Positions 1 through 10,510 of a DNA stretch of 64,000 bases are shown here, in pieces. The number at the start of each line of letters is the position of its first letter. Position 1 is the stretch's first letter. The stretch lies in the NCBI GenBank assembly GCA_037127315.1, contig JBBBDQ010001616.1:645501-709500 (forward strand), read 5' to 3'. The notes beneath the pieces were generated by a model that was not told the DNA's origin, ran no database searches, and was given only the letters and a program-made list of their open reading frames with translations. The translations under genes were made by a program, and so were the position numbers. The DNA is from Ascarosepion bandense (taxonomy: Eukaryota > Mollusca > Cephalopoda > Sepiida > Sepiidae).

Positions 1-149
1 TCGTACACACATCAGTATGGTTTTATTTCCTCTTTTGAGTCATGTTGATTTTGAGATGAAAATATCTCTTTAAAATCTTCCATTTGTTTATTTGCAAGTT
101 CTCAACTATTCCATCGTAATTTCTAAACACCTTCACTCGCTACAAACCG

Positions 150-241
150 GTAAGTCAGTTAAGTGCCATACGTGATACACGCTTTTGGGCGATCATGTCT
201 CGAAAGACACATGACTGACTGGGCAAAAGATTATTTCCGTC
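150..241 (-). mobile_element. SINE-A 3' fragment
   Basis: Read on the minus strand this matches the SINE-A 3' half: the CATGTCTC..GAGACATG-type hairpin, then GATCGCCCAA and a terminal GGCACTTAACTGACT. The tRNA-like head is absent, so this is a truncated copy. The flanks (1-149 and 242-484) show AT-rich sequence with poly-T runs and nothing else that I recognise. Confidence 0.7.
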
Positions 242-482
242 TATTTTCTTATTTTTTTCTTTTTTGTTTCACTCTTGTAGAATTATATGTATGCACCCCC
301 CTTACATTTTAATTTTTTTTTTTCATTAAAGTTTACTTTTAAACGAGTTCCATCTTCTCCCAGTATTGTAAGTAATCCTTTGTTTTGTCATTCTTTGACC
401 CTTTATAATTAAACCAACGAAGCCCTTGATAAGTGTTGGCCGAAAGGTTTTCCGGCTTTGGGATAATTATGACGTCTATTCT

Positions 483-484
<2 letters not shown>

Positions 485-527
<43 letters not shown>
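485..527. repeat. (TA)n microsatellite
   Basis: Uninterrupted TA dinucleotide run immediately next to a SINE-D-like copy, the usual arrangement for this family in the window. Confidence 0.95.
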
Positions 528-529
<2 letters not shown>

Positions 530-655
530 ATCCGCATACAAGCCTGTTTTGCTGTATCACAGCTCATTAGTGTGGCTAGATATCTACTTACTTCTGGCCA
601 GAATCGAAACTAGACCAATTTGGTGTCAGTCGGAGTCTCTACTTCTTAAGCCATA
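528..655 (-). mobile_element. SINE-D-like tRNA-headed copy
   Basis: On the minus strand a tRNA-like head (TCGAAACTAGACC on the plus strand is the diverged B box) leads into a body ending TGTGATACAGC..GGATGACA, then (TA)n. The same body occurs at 45772, 57857, 58047, 38088 and 43757. This copy is diverged and partial. Confidence 0.6.
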
Positions 656-814
656 GAATGAGAGAAGGGAAATTTTAGCTTGTTATATATAAGCGGTGTA
701 TGCACACGCCAGTCACCGTAAGAACTCAATTCATTTCTGTAGAGTAACGCGTAAATCGCAGAAGTGGTAATTATTTTCAAAATTTTCCTCTCCAAAGAGC
801 TGGATCTTAATGAA
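656..814. other. spacer between two SINE-D copies
   Basis: AT-rich sequence between two same-strand SINE-D-like copies. I see no gene or clear signal here. Confidence 0.4.
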
Positions 815-912
815 AGCATAATATATTTATCATCCACATACAAGCCTGATTCGTTGTATCACAGCTCATCAGTGTGGCTAGTCATCTTGCTGCTGGCTGG
901 GATCGAAACTCG

Positions 913-969
<57 letters not shown>
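815..969 (-). mobile_element. SINE-D-like copy plus (TA)n
   Basis: Second diverged minus-strand SINE-D-like copy (815-917), with CAAGCCTGATTCG and TATCACAGCTCATCAGTGTGG on the plus strand. It abuts a pure TA array at 918-969. Here the TA array lies on the tRNA-head side, unlike 485-527, which lies on the 3' side of its copy. Confidence 0.6.
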
Positions 970-970
<1 letters not shown>

Positions 971-1890
971 GAAATTGTTATAGGTTAGATTTAAATTAAA
1001 TTAGACCAGTAAAAATTGTCAAGAAATGCTCAGTACATGTTTGAAGGGAAGTGAAAATTCAACATGTAGCTTTAGATATTTAGCTATGGAAGATGGGCAG
1101 GTTACGCTGACATGGCTTCGAACTTTTTGGCTTGGTCAGAGGGTTTGTTTTAACTGATGGCTTAACGGTTAACACTTTCATAAGTTCATAACCTGAAATT
1201 CAAAGTAAGCAAGTGGTTTGTTATTGGGTATCCTTTCATCCGAGTTTTGTAATTGCTTAGGAAATATGTTCTAATGTGTCTACATACAGAGATTATTTCG
1301 AACCTTTCATTTAGCAGTTTTTGTCATTCTGGAAATATTAATATAGCCAACTTTTCTTCATGGCACAATTTGCAGATATCATCATCGCTGCAGGGTTTGG
1401 CGTTTTAATATTTTCCTCGTTGTGTAGAGGTTTCCGCCATTCTTTTGTTTTAGTTTCCATACATGTTTGGCTACTTTGGTGCAATTTTAAGCTTTTCTGG
1501 TTTGAATGTGGACTTTAAAACTGCCTTCATTACATTCTAAGTATGTTTTATCTTTTATTCTACTCTGTAGCTGACTCTTTCGGTTTTACAATCTCCTTCA
1601 AGTGGGCATTTCTTTTTATCTCTTGAGCTGCATTTTTTATTAGCGGTAATTTGTCGTACGTTGTTTTTTGTTTTTTTTAATTTTTGGTATTTTGCCTCTT
1701 TATGTGATTTTCTAAATTGCAAGTACAGCTGTAACTTAATTTTTATTAAATATTTTTGTGTAGCTTGGAGCTTTTGGGAAAGTGTTTGTTAAGTAGTTGG
1801 AAAAATATTTCCCCTATTTTGGACTTCTAAATTATAAGTCGGATTAAACCAAATGATATTGCGTTTACTCATATTATTTATTTTGTTCAG
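970..1890. other. unassigned AT-rich sequence
   Basis: About 0.9 kb without a recognisable gene, tandem repeat or family shared with the rest of the window. Short open frames here have no composition or motif that supports coding. Confidence 0.4.
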
Positions 1891-2672
1891 AAAGTCGGTT
1901 CTCTGTGTAGGGCCAGGAAGTTTTTCCCGTCTCAAACAACTCTGCACATATACAAGTCTACCATCCGCCTGTGCATTGATTATTGCTGCCATATCTGGTC
2001 CGGTGCTCCTGATATCCACTTAGGTGTCCTCGACCGAATCCAACGGAGAATCTGTAATGTGATCGATCCCGACTTGGCAGCTAGGATACAGTCGCTTTCT
2101 CAACGACGTAGTGTGGCTTCCCTGTGTCTCTTCAACAAATACTTTCACGGCTTCTGCTCCGATGAATTTAGCTCACTAGTACCCCCTATATACGAATTTC
2201 CTCTAGCCAAAAGAATAGCAACAAGGTCCAACCATTTTACTGTGAAGTCAATAAATTGTAAACGCAAATTCTACACCTGTAGCTTCTTTTCTCGCACTTC
2301 CCGCCTGTGGAATTCTCTTCCGCATACTTGCTTTCCTGACAGTTACAATCTCCAAGAATTTAAATGTAAATTCAATAGTCATCTTCTGTCACACTAACTT
2401 ACATCCTCTTTCTCATGCTTTCTACATCCACCCCACCCTCATCAGTACTCTCTTCCCTCTCCTACTCTCCTCCTGAGCCCCCCTGTAACCTCTCACTCCT
2501 CATAACATTCCTCCGCGTCCACCCCACTCTCATCAGTAATCTCTTCTCTTTCCTACTCTCCTCCTGACACCCCTATAACCTATCACTCTTTATCATCACT
2601 TTCCTCCTATCTAACCTTCTGCACAACAGTGGCAGTAAAATGCCTTGCTTGGGGTGACACGGTTTAAAAAAA
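1891..2672 (+). mobile_element. LINE-A 3' fragment (ORF2 end plus tail)
   Basis: A 5'-truncated non-LTR retrotransposon. Translation across frames gives the LINE-A reverse-transcriptase C-terminal region: TLHIYKSTIRLCIDYCCHIW, then IDPDLAARIQSLSQRRSVAS, then SRTSRLWNSLP and a terminal LQEFKCKFNSHLLSH followed by a stop at about 2395. A CT-rich 3' UTR follows, then the diagnostic tail (AACAGTGGCAG..TGCCTTGCTTGGGGTGA) and a short A run at 2667-2672. Frameshifts break the first half, so it is a dead copy. The catalytic reverse-transcriptase core is missing because of 5' truncation. Clade (jockey/CR1-like) cannot be fixed from this part. Confidence 0.85.
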
Positions 2673-2689
2673 TTGTCTGGGATTTATAC

Positions 2690-3370
2690 TCTAATTTGCT
2701 TTGATGTCCGTTTTCGTGTAGATCTTTTTGATAATCTTTTTTTCTTCTCGTCAAAATTTCTTTTATAAAAGGAATTTTTAGACAATCTATACTCTATATC
2801 TTTAGGGATGTGTTGAAGTATGTTAGTTGGGTGGTTTCATCCTGTGTTTAATAACTTAATCTTGTCTTTCGTTTCATGTATGGGGATACGGTGCCGGTGT
2901 CATGTCTAAATTTTGGGCAGATTATTATTCATTTTGACCTCTATATCGAAATTGAGACTTTTAAAGAGGTTTAAATTGTTTTTCTAACTCTGTCATTTGT
3001 TTTATCGTTGTCCGACAATATTATCGGTTTGTCATCTCTATATATTCTATATATATATATGGTCGTCTATGAGCACTGTTTTGTTTATTTTGTGTAAAAA
3101 AAAAAAAAAAACACAAACAAACACGGAATCCTCGGCTTCGTCAAATGAACCTCGTGGTGCGTCAAAGGCACCATTTTTAGATTTTCTTATCTATACTTCG
3201 CCATTGTGGAACAGCACGGATTTGCGACTATGTAAAATTATTTTTATGTGCTCCGATGGTATGTTTATAAATCCCTTAGCAAACTTTAGACTTTCATGTA
3301 ATCCCGTTTCAGAAATTGACGGGTAAACGTTTTCGATGTCATATTTCATAAAAACTTAGAGTTGAAATTC
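2690..3370 (-). pseudogene. degenerate reverse-transcriptase-like relic with YRDD box
   Basis: No single long frame remains, but minus-strand translation in order gives an ENVYPSISETGLHESLKFA segment (about 3240-3330), then ILHSRKSVLFHNGEV (about 3190-3235), then GAFDAPRGSFDEAED (about 3130-3175). After a T-rich and microsatellite insertion (about 3040-3115) come YRDDKPIILSDNDK (about 3000) and a C-terminal part with NHP/IPK-like and EKKKDYQK-like segments (2720-2850). The order 'FYPSIS ... RKSLLF.NG ... FDV..GSYDGAE ... YRDDG ... SNHPP' is one I recall from an unclassified family of reverse-transcriptase-like proteins common in invertebrate genomes. That match is from memory and should be tested. 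Several stops and frameshifts make it a relic. Confidence 0.5.
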
Positions 3371-3414
3371 GTTTATATATTTTTCCAGCAATTTTTGTAG
3401 CTAATTATAGACAA

Positions 3415-3630
3415 ATCCTCATCATTATCCAACCCGTTACCGTCCTCTCTGAGGTTATAAGGACGGTAACCTCCCTGACGATGGCTCATGTGAGCCGAAA
3501 GCTTAGAACAAACTTGATAAAAAATTATCCAAATTTTGGAGAATTTTTGTCTTTATTTTCAACTGAAATTGAAGCCAAAATACGATGTTTAGAACGGCTC
3601 ATGCTTAAACATAATAGACATTCACTGTCT

Positions 3631-3637
<7 letters not shown>
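3415..3637 (+). repeat. dispersed repeat family C
   Basis: Shares a block with 37580-37790 (minus) and 57205-57355 (plus). Shared parts are CTGACGATGGCTCATGTGAG..CCGAAAGC and a segment translating to NYPN.GEFLSLFSTEI.AKI and RCLERLM..HNRHSLSLI. The copies end at or near microsatellites. The shared peptide may only reflect recent copying. The hairpin-forming GATGGCTC..GAGCCGAAA motif recurs in other families here. Confidence 0.6.

Positions 3638-3706
<69 letters not shown>
3637..3706. repeat. (TA)n(TG)n compound microsatellite
   Basis: TA run passing directly into a TG run. The same compound array follows family C at 57379-57457. Confidence 0.95.
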
Positions 3707-3707
<1 letters not shown>

Positions 3708-3954
3708 ATTTGAGATTTTTATAATGGAGATATATATATTTTGGTGACGTGGGGTTCTTTTCTGCTAGAAGAGAAACAAAGTGTTTGAGAATCCGTGTCT
3801 TCTCCTTTTAAACCGTTTTACACAACGCGTCTAGTGTGCGTTAGAAGGTCGCTGGTGGGTAACGTTGGGACTAATCCTGTTCTCTGTCAATAACTATGCA
3901 CCACTATGAAATTACTAGGCATAGGCCTACGGTTAGGAGTGCCTGTGTCATTAA
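3707..3954. other. unassigned sequence
   Basis: No recognisable feature between two microsatellites. Confidence 0.4.
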
Positions 3955-4005
<51 letters not shown>

Positions 4006-4100
4006 AAGATTGAAAGAAAAGACGGAAAACGGAAATCGAGGAAAAAAAGAAATAAGCGACAAAGAGTGAAAATTAAAGAAAGTGTAGGACAATAAGAATT

Positions 4101-4148
<48 letters not shown>

Positions 4149-4158
4149 AAGAGAAAGG
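3955..4158. repeat. (TA)n and (GA)n microsatellites
   Basis: TA array at about 3955-4000, a purine-rich stretch, then a GA array at about 4104-4158. The open frames over this interval are translations of the dinucleotide repeats and are not genes. Confidence 0.9.
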
Positions 4159-4539
4159 GAGTGAGTTGTGGAGGACAAAAAGCTGGTCTGGGATAGGCGT
4201 TCAATATAATCTTTAAGAAAATGTAAAACCTAGATCAAGCTAATAAAAAACTTGTGTTGCCTCCCCCCTCTTTGCATTCGCGCCGAAATTGAATGAAGCA
4301 AAGAAAAAAAGGAGGACAAACGCCTCGGCTTTATTTTATGCGAACGTATTTCTAATTGCACGACACTCTTGCACTGCTGGTTTTGATTAATTTATAACCC
4401 ATCAATCCCGCGCAAAGCAAGTAATAAAATATTGTCAATCAGAAAATCCAATGAAATTGCAAACACTTCTTTTTTGAAATATTAAAACTGAAATCATTTA
4501 TACCATATTTTCCACTGGATAACGAATTAACGAATATTT
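4159..4539. other. unassigned sequence
   Basis: AT-rich with a short CCTCCCCCC patch at 4260. I see no gene or repeat family here. Confidence 0.4.
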
Positions 4540-4838
4540 TTTAATCATTTCAACCCCAAGCAAGGCAATAAAGCTACTGAGATGCAAGCGGTTCAGTAAG
4601 TTAAGTAGCATACGGGGTATACACTTTAACGGAAATATCTCGAAAGAGACATGGCTGACTGAGCAGAAGATTTTCCTGCAGTAAGATTTCATTATTTTTT
4701 GCTGTAGACTGGCTGCCAACCAAGGCTATATTTTCATATATGTCCTGTTATTTAAAAAGGTAAAAGGAGAAGAGACGGATTAATATCTTTTCCAAGGTTA
4801 TTGTCGCAAATGCAACAAATTCGAATTCCACTCTCCGA
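4540..4838 (-). mobile_element. LINE-A tail stub joined to diverged SINE-A
   Basis: On the plus strand 4540-4588 reads TTTTTTAATCATTTCA..CCCAAGCAAGGC, the complement of the LINE-A 3' tail. At about 4589 it passes into a diverged minus-strand SINE-A 3' half (CAGTAAGTTAAG..GGGCATAT, then the hairpin, then GGTAGAC-like and AGGTATT-like remnants). The SINE-A tRNA head is not recognisable. Confidence 0.55.
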
Positions 4839-5354
4839 TTTTTGTTCCTAGTCTAAATCTCCTTCACTACATTTACTGAGTTTGAAAGAATATGAGAAAA
4901 AATAAAAAGTTATTAAAGAGAGAGGACAATAAAATAACACGATTCGAAAGTTAAAAGAAGACGATTGACGTGGCATATATATTTTAAAGATCAAAAGAGA
5001 CGGGAACGTAAAAAGCCGAACGTGAAAAGGGCCAGAGAAGAAACAGTTAGCATAGAACTTACGGATACAGTTACGGTCAGATGAAGTCATTGTAAACATT
5101 TTGCCTACTCGAAACAGAAGCATACATTGGAAAATTATTTTATTATATCTTGCAGTTTCAACTGCAAAAGTATTAGCCATAACTGCCAATCGAGTACAGC
5201 GTTTAGCTTTGCAAAGTATATCCATTCATTTCTGCGAATTACAAGATTGTTTTTAACTTTACAATAAAAAACTCTAAAGGTTCAAACCCCAAGAAATCAT
5301 TGAATGCAATTTCTGCATCTTTTTGTAACTTTTTTGGTCTAAAAGAGAGAATCT
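4839..5354. other. unassigned sequence
   Basis: AT-rich. A minus-strand stretch at about 5239-5340 (LQKDAEIAFNDFLG) weakly resembles a mariner transposase C-terminus, but too little matches to call it. Confidence 0.3.
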
Positions 5355-5450
5355 CAAGATGAATAGCAGGAGCAACCAACCAGATATGGCAACAGCATTC
5401 AATGTACGTACGAATGGTAGATTTATAAATGTGCAAGATGGATTCTGACG
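5355..5450 (-). mobile_element. short LINE-A ORF relic
   Basis: Minus-strand translation gives SESILHIYKSTIRTYIECCC then HIWLVAPAIHLEIL, the LINE-A segment found more intact at 28270 and 36960. There is only about 95 bp, with no tail. Confidence 0.65.
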
Positions 5451-6186
5451 AGAAAAAAAACTATGTAATGATTGGTTAGAAAAACCAGGATTTTTCTGCC
5501 AATCAGGTTTAAATTTGTCGCATATACATTCCTATTTAAATTTTACTGGCATTTGAATATATTTTCATAACCAGAATGCAATATCTGTAACCACGGTTTT
5601 AGTCTTCCCTAAAATAATTTCTTCATCAAATGTACATGTAATTAAATTGATCGACAAATTTGTGTATATTCTCAAAGACAAAAATATTGGTAAAATATAA
5701 AAAGCATTTTATGCTCTTTTATTTCCAGAAAAGAAAAAACAAAACAAAAAAAACGCTTCCCATCAAGACAACATTTTATGTTCCGTTTATTGAAATAGTG
5801 TCATAGCTGAAATTGCTGGTCATAAGATTTTTCATAGGTTCAGAAATGGATGACAATTTCAGCTGGCAACGGAATTTGAAATGCTGATGGAAAATAATTT
5901 AGGTCACACGAGTCAGGATATCTTAGAAGTACTCCACGTGTCTAATATAATCATTTAAAAACATTTCCACACTTTTGCATCTAAAAACAATTAAAAAATA
6001 TGGAGTTGAATCTTCATTTGCGGTTGGCTGCAACTAAATGACACATTTTAAAATGAAAACGCTCACCGGCGATGAAAAATTGTTTATTTATAACAGTGTG
6101 TAGTGAAATGATTTTGTGGAAAGTGAAATGAGCTACCGTTAGCTAGACCACAAAATATTCTTAATCCGAAAAAGCTGATTCTGTGT
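5451..6186. other. unassigned AT-rich sequence
   Basis: About 0.7 kb of AT-rich DNA without a gene, tandem repeat or family match that I can see. Confidence 0.4.
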
Positions 6187-6381
6187 ATTCACACACACAC
6201 ACACGCGCACGCGCGCGCGGGCGCACACATGCACACACATACACACATATACACGCACACATACACACACATACACATACACACACACGCACACACTCAC
6301 ACACTTACACACATATACACTTACACACATACACACATATACACGCACACATACACGCACACATACACACTCATACACGCA
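6187..6381. repeat. degenerate (CA)n array with CG-rich core
   Basis: Interrupted CA/CATA array containing an alternating CGCGCGCG core near 6210. The interruptions are themselves periodic (ACACATACACA). The three long open frames over it are repeat translations. Confidence 0.9.
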
Positions 6382-6383
6382 TT

Positions 6384-6745
6384 AGTATCAGGTTCTCCAA
6401 GCCCTCCTTCTTCATTGCATGTCCCAGGAACTTCAGCTGTCTATTCCTGATGCTCAGCATTAATTTCCTTTTTCTTTCCATCCATTCCAAAACCTCATCG
6501 TTGCTCACATACTCGGTCCATGATATCCGCAGCATTCTTTGTAGAACCACATTTCAGTTGCTTCAAGTTTTTCCTTCATCTTCGAAGATATTATCTAGTA
6601 TTCACCATATTGAAGAACTGACATCACATAGCAATCCAGCAATCCAGCACTCTTTTTTTTTTGTTTCTAGTGAAAGTTTCCTGTGTCTTAATACTTCACT
6701 CAGCTACTGGAATGCGTCCTTGTGCTTTTGGATCTCAGGAATATA
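6384..6745 (-). mobile_element. LINE-B fragment, copy 1
   Basis: Minus-strand translation gives LINE-B ORF segments: KLEATEMWF-like (6545-6580), MLRISWTEYVSNDEVLEWME (6480-6545), KKKLMLSIRNRQLKFLGHAM (6415-6480) and then KEGLE. The upstream part (6640-6740, the EVLRHRKLSLETKK region) is also present with indels. It stops at a palindromic insert at 6746. Confidence 0.75.
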
Positions 6746-6841
6746 AATGTATAGAAACTGCTATGATCACAAAGTGAGGGGTCATTTTTTATATTGATTG
6801 TAATATGGAACTGATCCCCCACTTTATATACAGTATGCTAC
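6746..6841. mobile_element. small palindromic insert (AGTGGGGGATC-type)
   Basis: Inverted repeat: AAAGTGAGGGGTCA at the left pairs with TGATCCCCCACTTT at the right around an AT-rich loop. The same arms bound the linker of SINE-A dimers at 14590, 35520, 35830, 39800 and 55950. Here it stands between two pieces of LINE-B. Confidence 0.6.
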
Positions 6842-7080
6842 TGTAGAACCACATTTCAGTTGCTTCAAGTCTTTCCTTCATCTTCGATGATATTGTCCTG
6901 CATTCACTGCCATATTGAAGAACTGACATCGCACAGCAATCCAGTACTCTCTTCTTTGTTTCTAGCGAAATTTTCTAGTTTCTTAATACTTTACTCAACT
7001 TCTGGAATACTTCCTTCACCATGCTAATTCGCCTTCGAATCTGTATGCCACACTTTCCGTCTTCTGTTAGAACAGTTAGT
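6842..7080 (-). mobile_element. LINE-B fragment, copy 2
   Basis: Overlaps in content with copy 1: both contain the stretch beginning TAGAACCACATTTCAGTTGC on the plus strand. It extends further upstream in the ORF (the RRISMVKEVFQKL region, 7010-7040). The two pieces are therefore different or duplicated copies and not one element simply split by the insert. Confidence 0.7.
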
Positions 7081-7417
7081 TTTGCAGACGTTATGTTTTG
7101 GTAGTTAGGATTAATTTACAAAAAAAAAAAAATCGTTTCAACCATGATCAATTTTCTTTTCGTTTTCTGATATTTGTTTCTGTTTCTATAGATTAATGTT
7201 TAATTTAAAATGTAAAAGAATGCTTTTTTTCTTTTTTTTTAATAAATATTACATAGCGTTCTATAACCTCCTTTTTTCTCTGTTTCTTTGGGTTTTTTAA
7301 ACTAAACGTCGTTCGAAGCTATCCAAGAAAAGATAGGACAGGTTTGTCTTTGAGAAATTACGAAAAGTCAAAGAAAATTTCTACCTTGCGTATACATTGT
7401 TTATATTGTTAGGTCTG
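7081..7417. other. unassigned sequence
   Basis: AT-rich with homopolymer runs (A at 7118, T at 7225). I see nothing else here. Confidence 0.4.
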
Positions 7418-7690
7418 TTGTTCTCATCTTTATTGTTATGTTCACGGCGTTTTGACCGGTGCAAACTCCGGCCTTCTTCAGGCAATATACATTGGAATGC
7501 ATCAGGGTTGACTGTTCTTGTTCCACGAATTATTTTTCCCTCTGCTGTAGCCAGTTATTGAACTCACAATTCTTTGGATAAAGTCACTGGATTACATCAA
7601 TCAACGCTTTTATCCAATGGGCCACATGTCTTTGAAGAAGGCCGGAGTGTACGACGGTCAAAAAATCGTGAATATGAAAATAAAGTTGAG
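7418..7690 (-). mobile_element. SINE-E with inverted ends
   Basis: Minus strand: a tRNA-like head (GTGGCCCATTGGATAAAAGC as A box, GTGAGTTCAATAACTGGC as B box), then a body and the hairpin core CTGAAGAAGGCCGGAG..CCGGTCAAAACG. The core is repeated in inverted orientation at both ends (about 7430-7480 and 7632-7685), giving arms of about 50 bp. Related copies are at 27070, 33985, 47494 and 56400. Confidence 0.6.
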
Positions 7691-7759
7691 GGAAACAGTT
7701 CAAAAAATGTAAATAGTGTAATTAATTTAAATTAAATAGTGTAAATTGTGCATTGAATG

Positions 7760-8010
7760 ACAGTTGAATTCTTTGCATTCCTTTACGCACAAATACACTT
7801 CCGAAAAGTATTAGTCCGTCTTTTCCCTCCAGTTATGGGTTAAATAATAGGACTGATTGGGTTCTATAGCCTTGGCTGGCAACCAGTCTACCGCAGAAAG
7901 CAATGGCAACTACTTCGGTATAATCTTCTACCCTGTCAGTCGTGTCTCTTTCGAGACATGATCGACCAAAGCGTATATCAAGTATGGCACTTAACTGACT
8001 TACTGAACAG
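7760..8010 (+). mobile_element. SINE-A lacking its head
   Basis: Plus-strand SINE-A body from TTGCATTCCTTTACGC through TTATGGGTTAAATAA, the CAACCAGTCTACCGCAGAAA block, the hairpin around GTCTCTTTCGAGACATGATC, and the terminal CACTTAACTGACT. The tRNA-like 5' part is missing. Confidence 0.85.
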
Positions 8011-8037
8011 TGTAAATACTTATTATACGTCATCTCA

Positions 8038-8764
8038 TCTAAACTTATTTATAAATGGAACTTTGTGTGTATGTGTGTGTGTGTGTGTCTGTGTGTGTAT
8101 CCCCGTTACCTATAAACTCCGAAACGGCTGAACCGATTTTCTTGAAAATTTACACAGTTGCACTATAAGCGTCTGCGAGTGTTCTTAGCTAGGTTTTGTC
8201 TCGAGGTACCCCAGATAAATATCGAAAATCGAAAAAATCGGGTTATAGAAGGAGTGGTCCGATTTTAATCACATTAGATACACTCATAGACGAAGACATA
8301 AGAAACGATATTCAGACGTTTCACGGTTGCAGTTCATACAATAGTGCGGAAAATCAATAATATATATATATATTAAAGTAAGATGTTTGTGTGTGTGTGT
8401 CTGTTTATCTGCCTGTATATCTGTATTTTTTCAGCACTTTTATTTTAGTTTTTGCTTCGGGTTTGGTCCTAAGTAGGTATAATTGTAGTTCTTAGTCTCA
8501 GCCATGATACCATTTACTCAGAGGACTTATTTAGCCTTCAAAATCCAGTTTACGACGAAAAAAACTTATTTGATATCGATACCAGGAAATCAAAATATGA
8601 TTTACATCCATTCATTTTTCTTTCAGTCTACGGTTTCGCTTTAACTGGAAACAACTATTGCTTTTTAGTTTTTCATGCCAACGTCCAAAGAGTCTGAGCT
8701 CCAGGACCATGGATTAGTTTTAAAGCTTTCATTATACCCGAGCAACGCCCGGCTATACTGCTAG
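8038..8764 (+). mobile_element. Helitron-1, non-autonomous, full length (727 bp)
   Basis: The 5' end is TCTAAACTTATTTATAAATG preceded by A. The 3' end is a CCCGAGCAACGC..CGG hairpin followed by CTATACTGCTAG and then T. These are the known Helitron hallmarks: TC start, CTRR end, 3' hairpin, and A|T target without duplication. Subterminal TG microsatellites lie at 8063-8100 and 8383-8400. There is no Rep/helicase ORF, so it is non-autonomous. This is the 'long' version, with an internal segment (about 8430-8690) that the 13623 and 53728 copies lack. Confidence 0.85.
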
Positions 8765-8885
8765 TCTATAATATAACGATCATTTTTTTTATTATTGATT
8801 ATATTTTTTATTTTATTTTATTATACATGGATTACTTTCTCTGTGTCGGGCTAAACCATTCTTCTCGCCCGATTCGTATTTCAAT
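8765..8885. other. short AT-rich spacer
   Basis: T-rich sequence between the Helitron and a LINE-A relic. Confidence 0.4.
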
Positions 8886-9127
8886 TTTACAAGTCTATGC
8901 TTAGAATATTAACCCAAAATTTGGTCTCTAGTCGTGCTATATATTCAAAGATTCATGATAAAATCCAAAGAATAATATGCAACGCTATTGATCCTGACCT
9001 GGCATTTCGGCTTCAGGTACTTTTTTACAGTCGCAATAGCTTTATCTATAAAAACATCCATGCTTTTTGTTTTGATGAACTTTACACTTTGGTTGCTTTT
9101 ATTTGCCACGCCAACGTCAACAAGTAA
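8886..9127 (+). mobile_element. old LINE-A ORF relic
   Basis: The translation KIQRIICNAIDPDLAFRLQ, then NIHAFCFDELYTLV, matches the LINE-A segment 'QRRICN.IDTDLA.RLQ ... HGFCSDEL' seen at 28100 and 37080. It is strongly diverged, with no tail. Confidence 0.65.
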
Positions 9128-10177
9128 ATTGTACTTATGAGAACGAGTTAGGACTTCATGGAGATATAGAAGTATTAGGTGTTTGCAGCCTTTGATATTT
9201 AAAAAAGAAATCACTCAACCGTCGGTCGAGAGCGAGGGAAAATTTACTCGCCCCAAAATCATTTTACTCAACCGACTCCATTTTCTTCATAGTCGTTTTA
9301 CGTAAACATACCGTGAATCGCTGACAGAAAACAAAAAATGAAATTTTAATTTAAATTTCGAACGTGTTAGTGGGGATTTAAATTTTAAAAAAATAATAAC
9401 AACAAAATTTGACCTTTCCTCTTAATAATAGCATAAACATTTTTATAATAAATCTTAGTTTCCATTAATTTTGAGCCCTTTTAACATCATGATATGCTGG
9501 GGCTTTTTTTTTCGTTTTTTTTTTTTTTTGGCATTTGAGTGGAGGTACCTAAATTCGTAGTTTCTTTCTTCTGTTTGATTACAACCTCCATCTCATAGAT
9601 GATAAAAAATAACAAATCTGATTTTCTCATCGATTTTCTATAAAAAAAATACTTACTTGTATAATTTGTTTTTCAGTGCGTGGTTGAAAGAAGTATGTGT
9701 ATTTTTATTTTCTTTCTTTCGAATGTTCGTTTTTCCTTTTCGAAAGCGGGAAGGAAATATAAATGTTCAGTCAAGGATAATATTTTTCCAAATGAGTTTC
9801 TAAAAATCTGTGTGCGTCGTGACAGAGACATTTTGGTTCCACTATGGAAACGTTACTTAAACAAATGTTTACACTGACCGGGACGATAAAAGCGAGACAG
9901 AAGCTTGTCTATCTAAATTTCATTTACCAGGCCTTGCTTTGATGACTGCGGGATGTCACTGTCTTTTGTTTAACCACACATTTCGACGTAAATCAGGCGC
10001 CATGCATAAGACCAACGAGTTCAATAATGTCATTGTGGTCATTCTAAATAACTTGTGAATCTTCAATGGCATGCTTTTTTGTTGTAAAAGGAATCAAATT
10101 TCTTTTTTCAATATTTGGAAGGACACGTTTCTTTGCGAGATTTTTTAATTAACCGCTGGCGATTAAGCAACAAACTT
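9128..10177. other. unassigned AT-rich sequence
   Basis: About 1 kb with homopolymer runs (T at 9500-9528). An open frame at 9680-9877 has no recognisable domain. I see no supported gene. Confidence 0.4.
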
Positions 10178-10252
10178 TAATCGCCCAGTTAAGTTTAATC
10201 GCCCAGTTAAGTTTAATCGCCCAGTTAAGTTTAATCGCCCAGTTAAGTTTTT
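10178..10252 (+). repeat. 18-bp tandem repeat, four units
   Basis: Unit TTTAATCGCCCAGTTAAG. TCGCCCAG starts at 10181, 10199, 10217 and 10235, exactly 18 bp apart. The units are almost identical, implying recent expansion. Confidence 0.9.
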
Positions 10253-10510
10253 AATCTACTCAGTCGATCGGGAGAGTGAAATCACAAAGGCTGTGTGGTT
10301 GTTATAAATATAATAAGAATGTGTTGTTTTGGGGTGAGGAATACTGTGGTATCTTTAGGTCAGCAATCGTGGCTAGCTAATTTTCAGATAAGGCAGATTG
10401 AAGGCCTGTCTTTCACCTATTTTTGGCCTTGTTTCACATTTTTCTTCAAAATAAATATGAATTTCTCTATGGTATCTAGATTTTATGAATTTGAGTGCAG
10501 CGCTCTGAAA

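Noticed and set aside
3904..4178. Ser/Leu/Tyr/Ile-rich minus-strand frames
   Set aside because: Direct translations of TA and GA microsatellites.
5239..5345. Second mariner C-terminus (LQKDAEIAFNDFLG)
   Set aside because: Only about 15 residues are suggestive and the following residues do not match the mariner end, so the evidence is too thin.
6139..6746. Three open frames rich in His/Thr or Cys/Val
   Set aside because: They are translations of the CA/TG array and part of a LINE-B copy.
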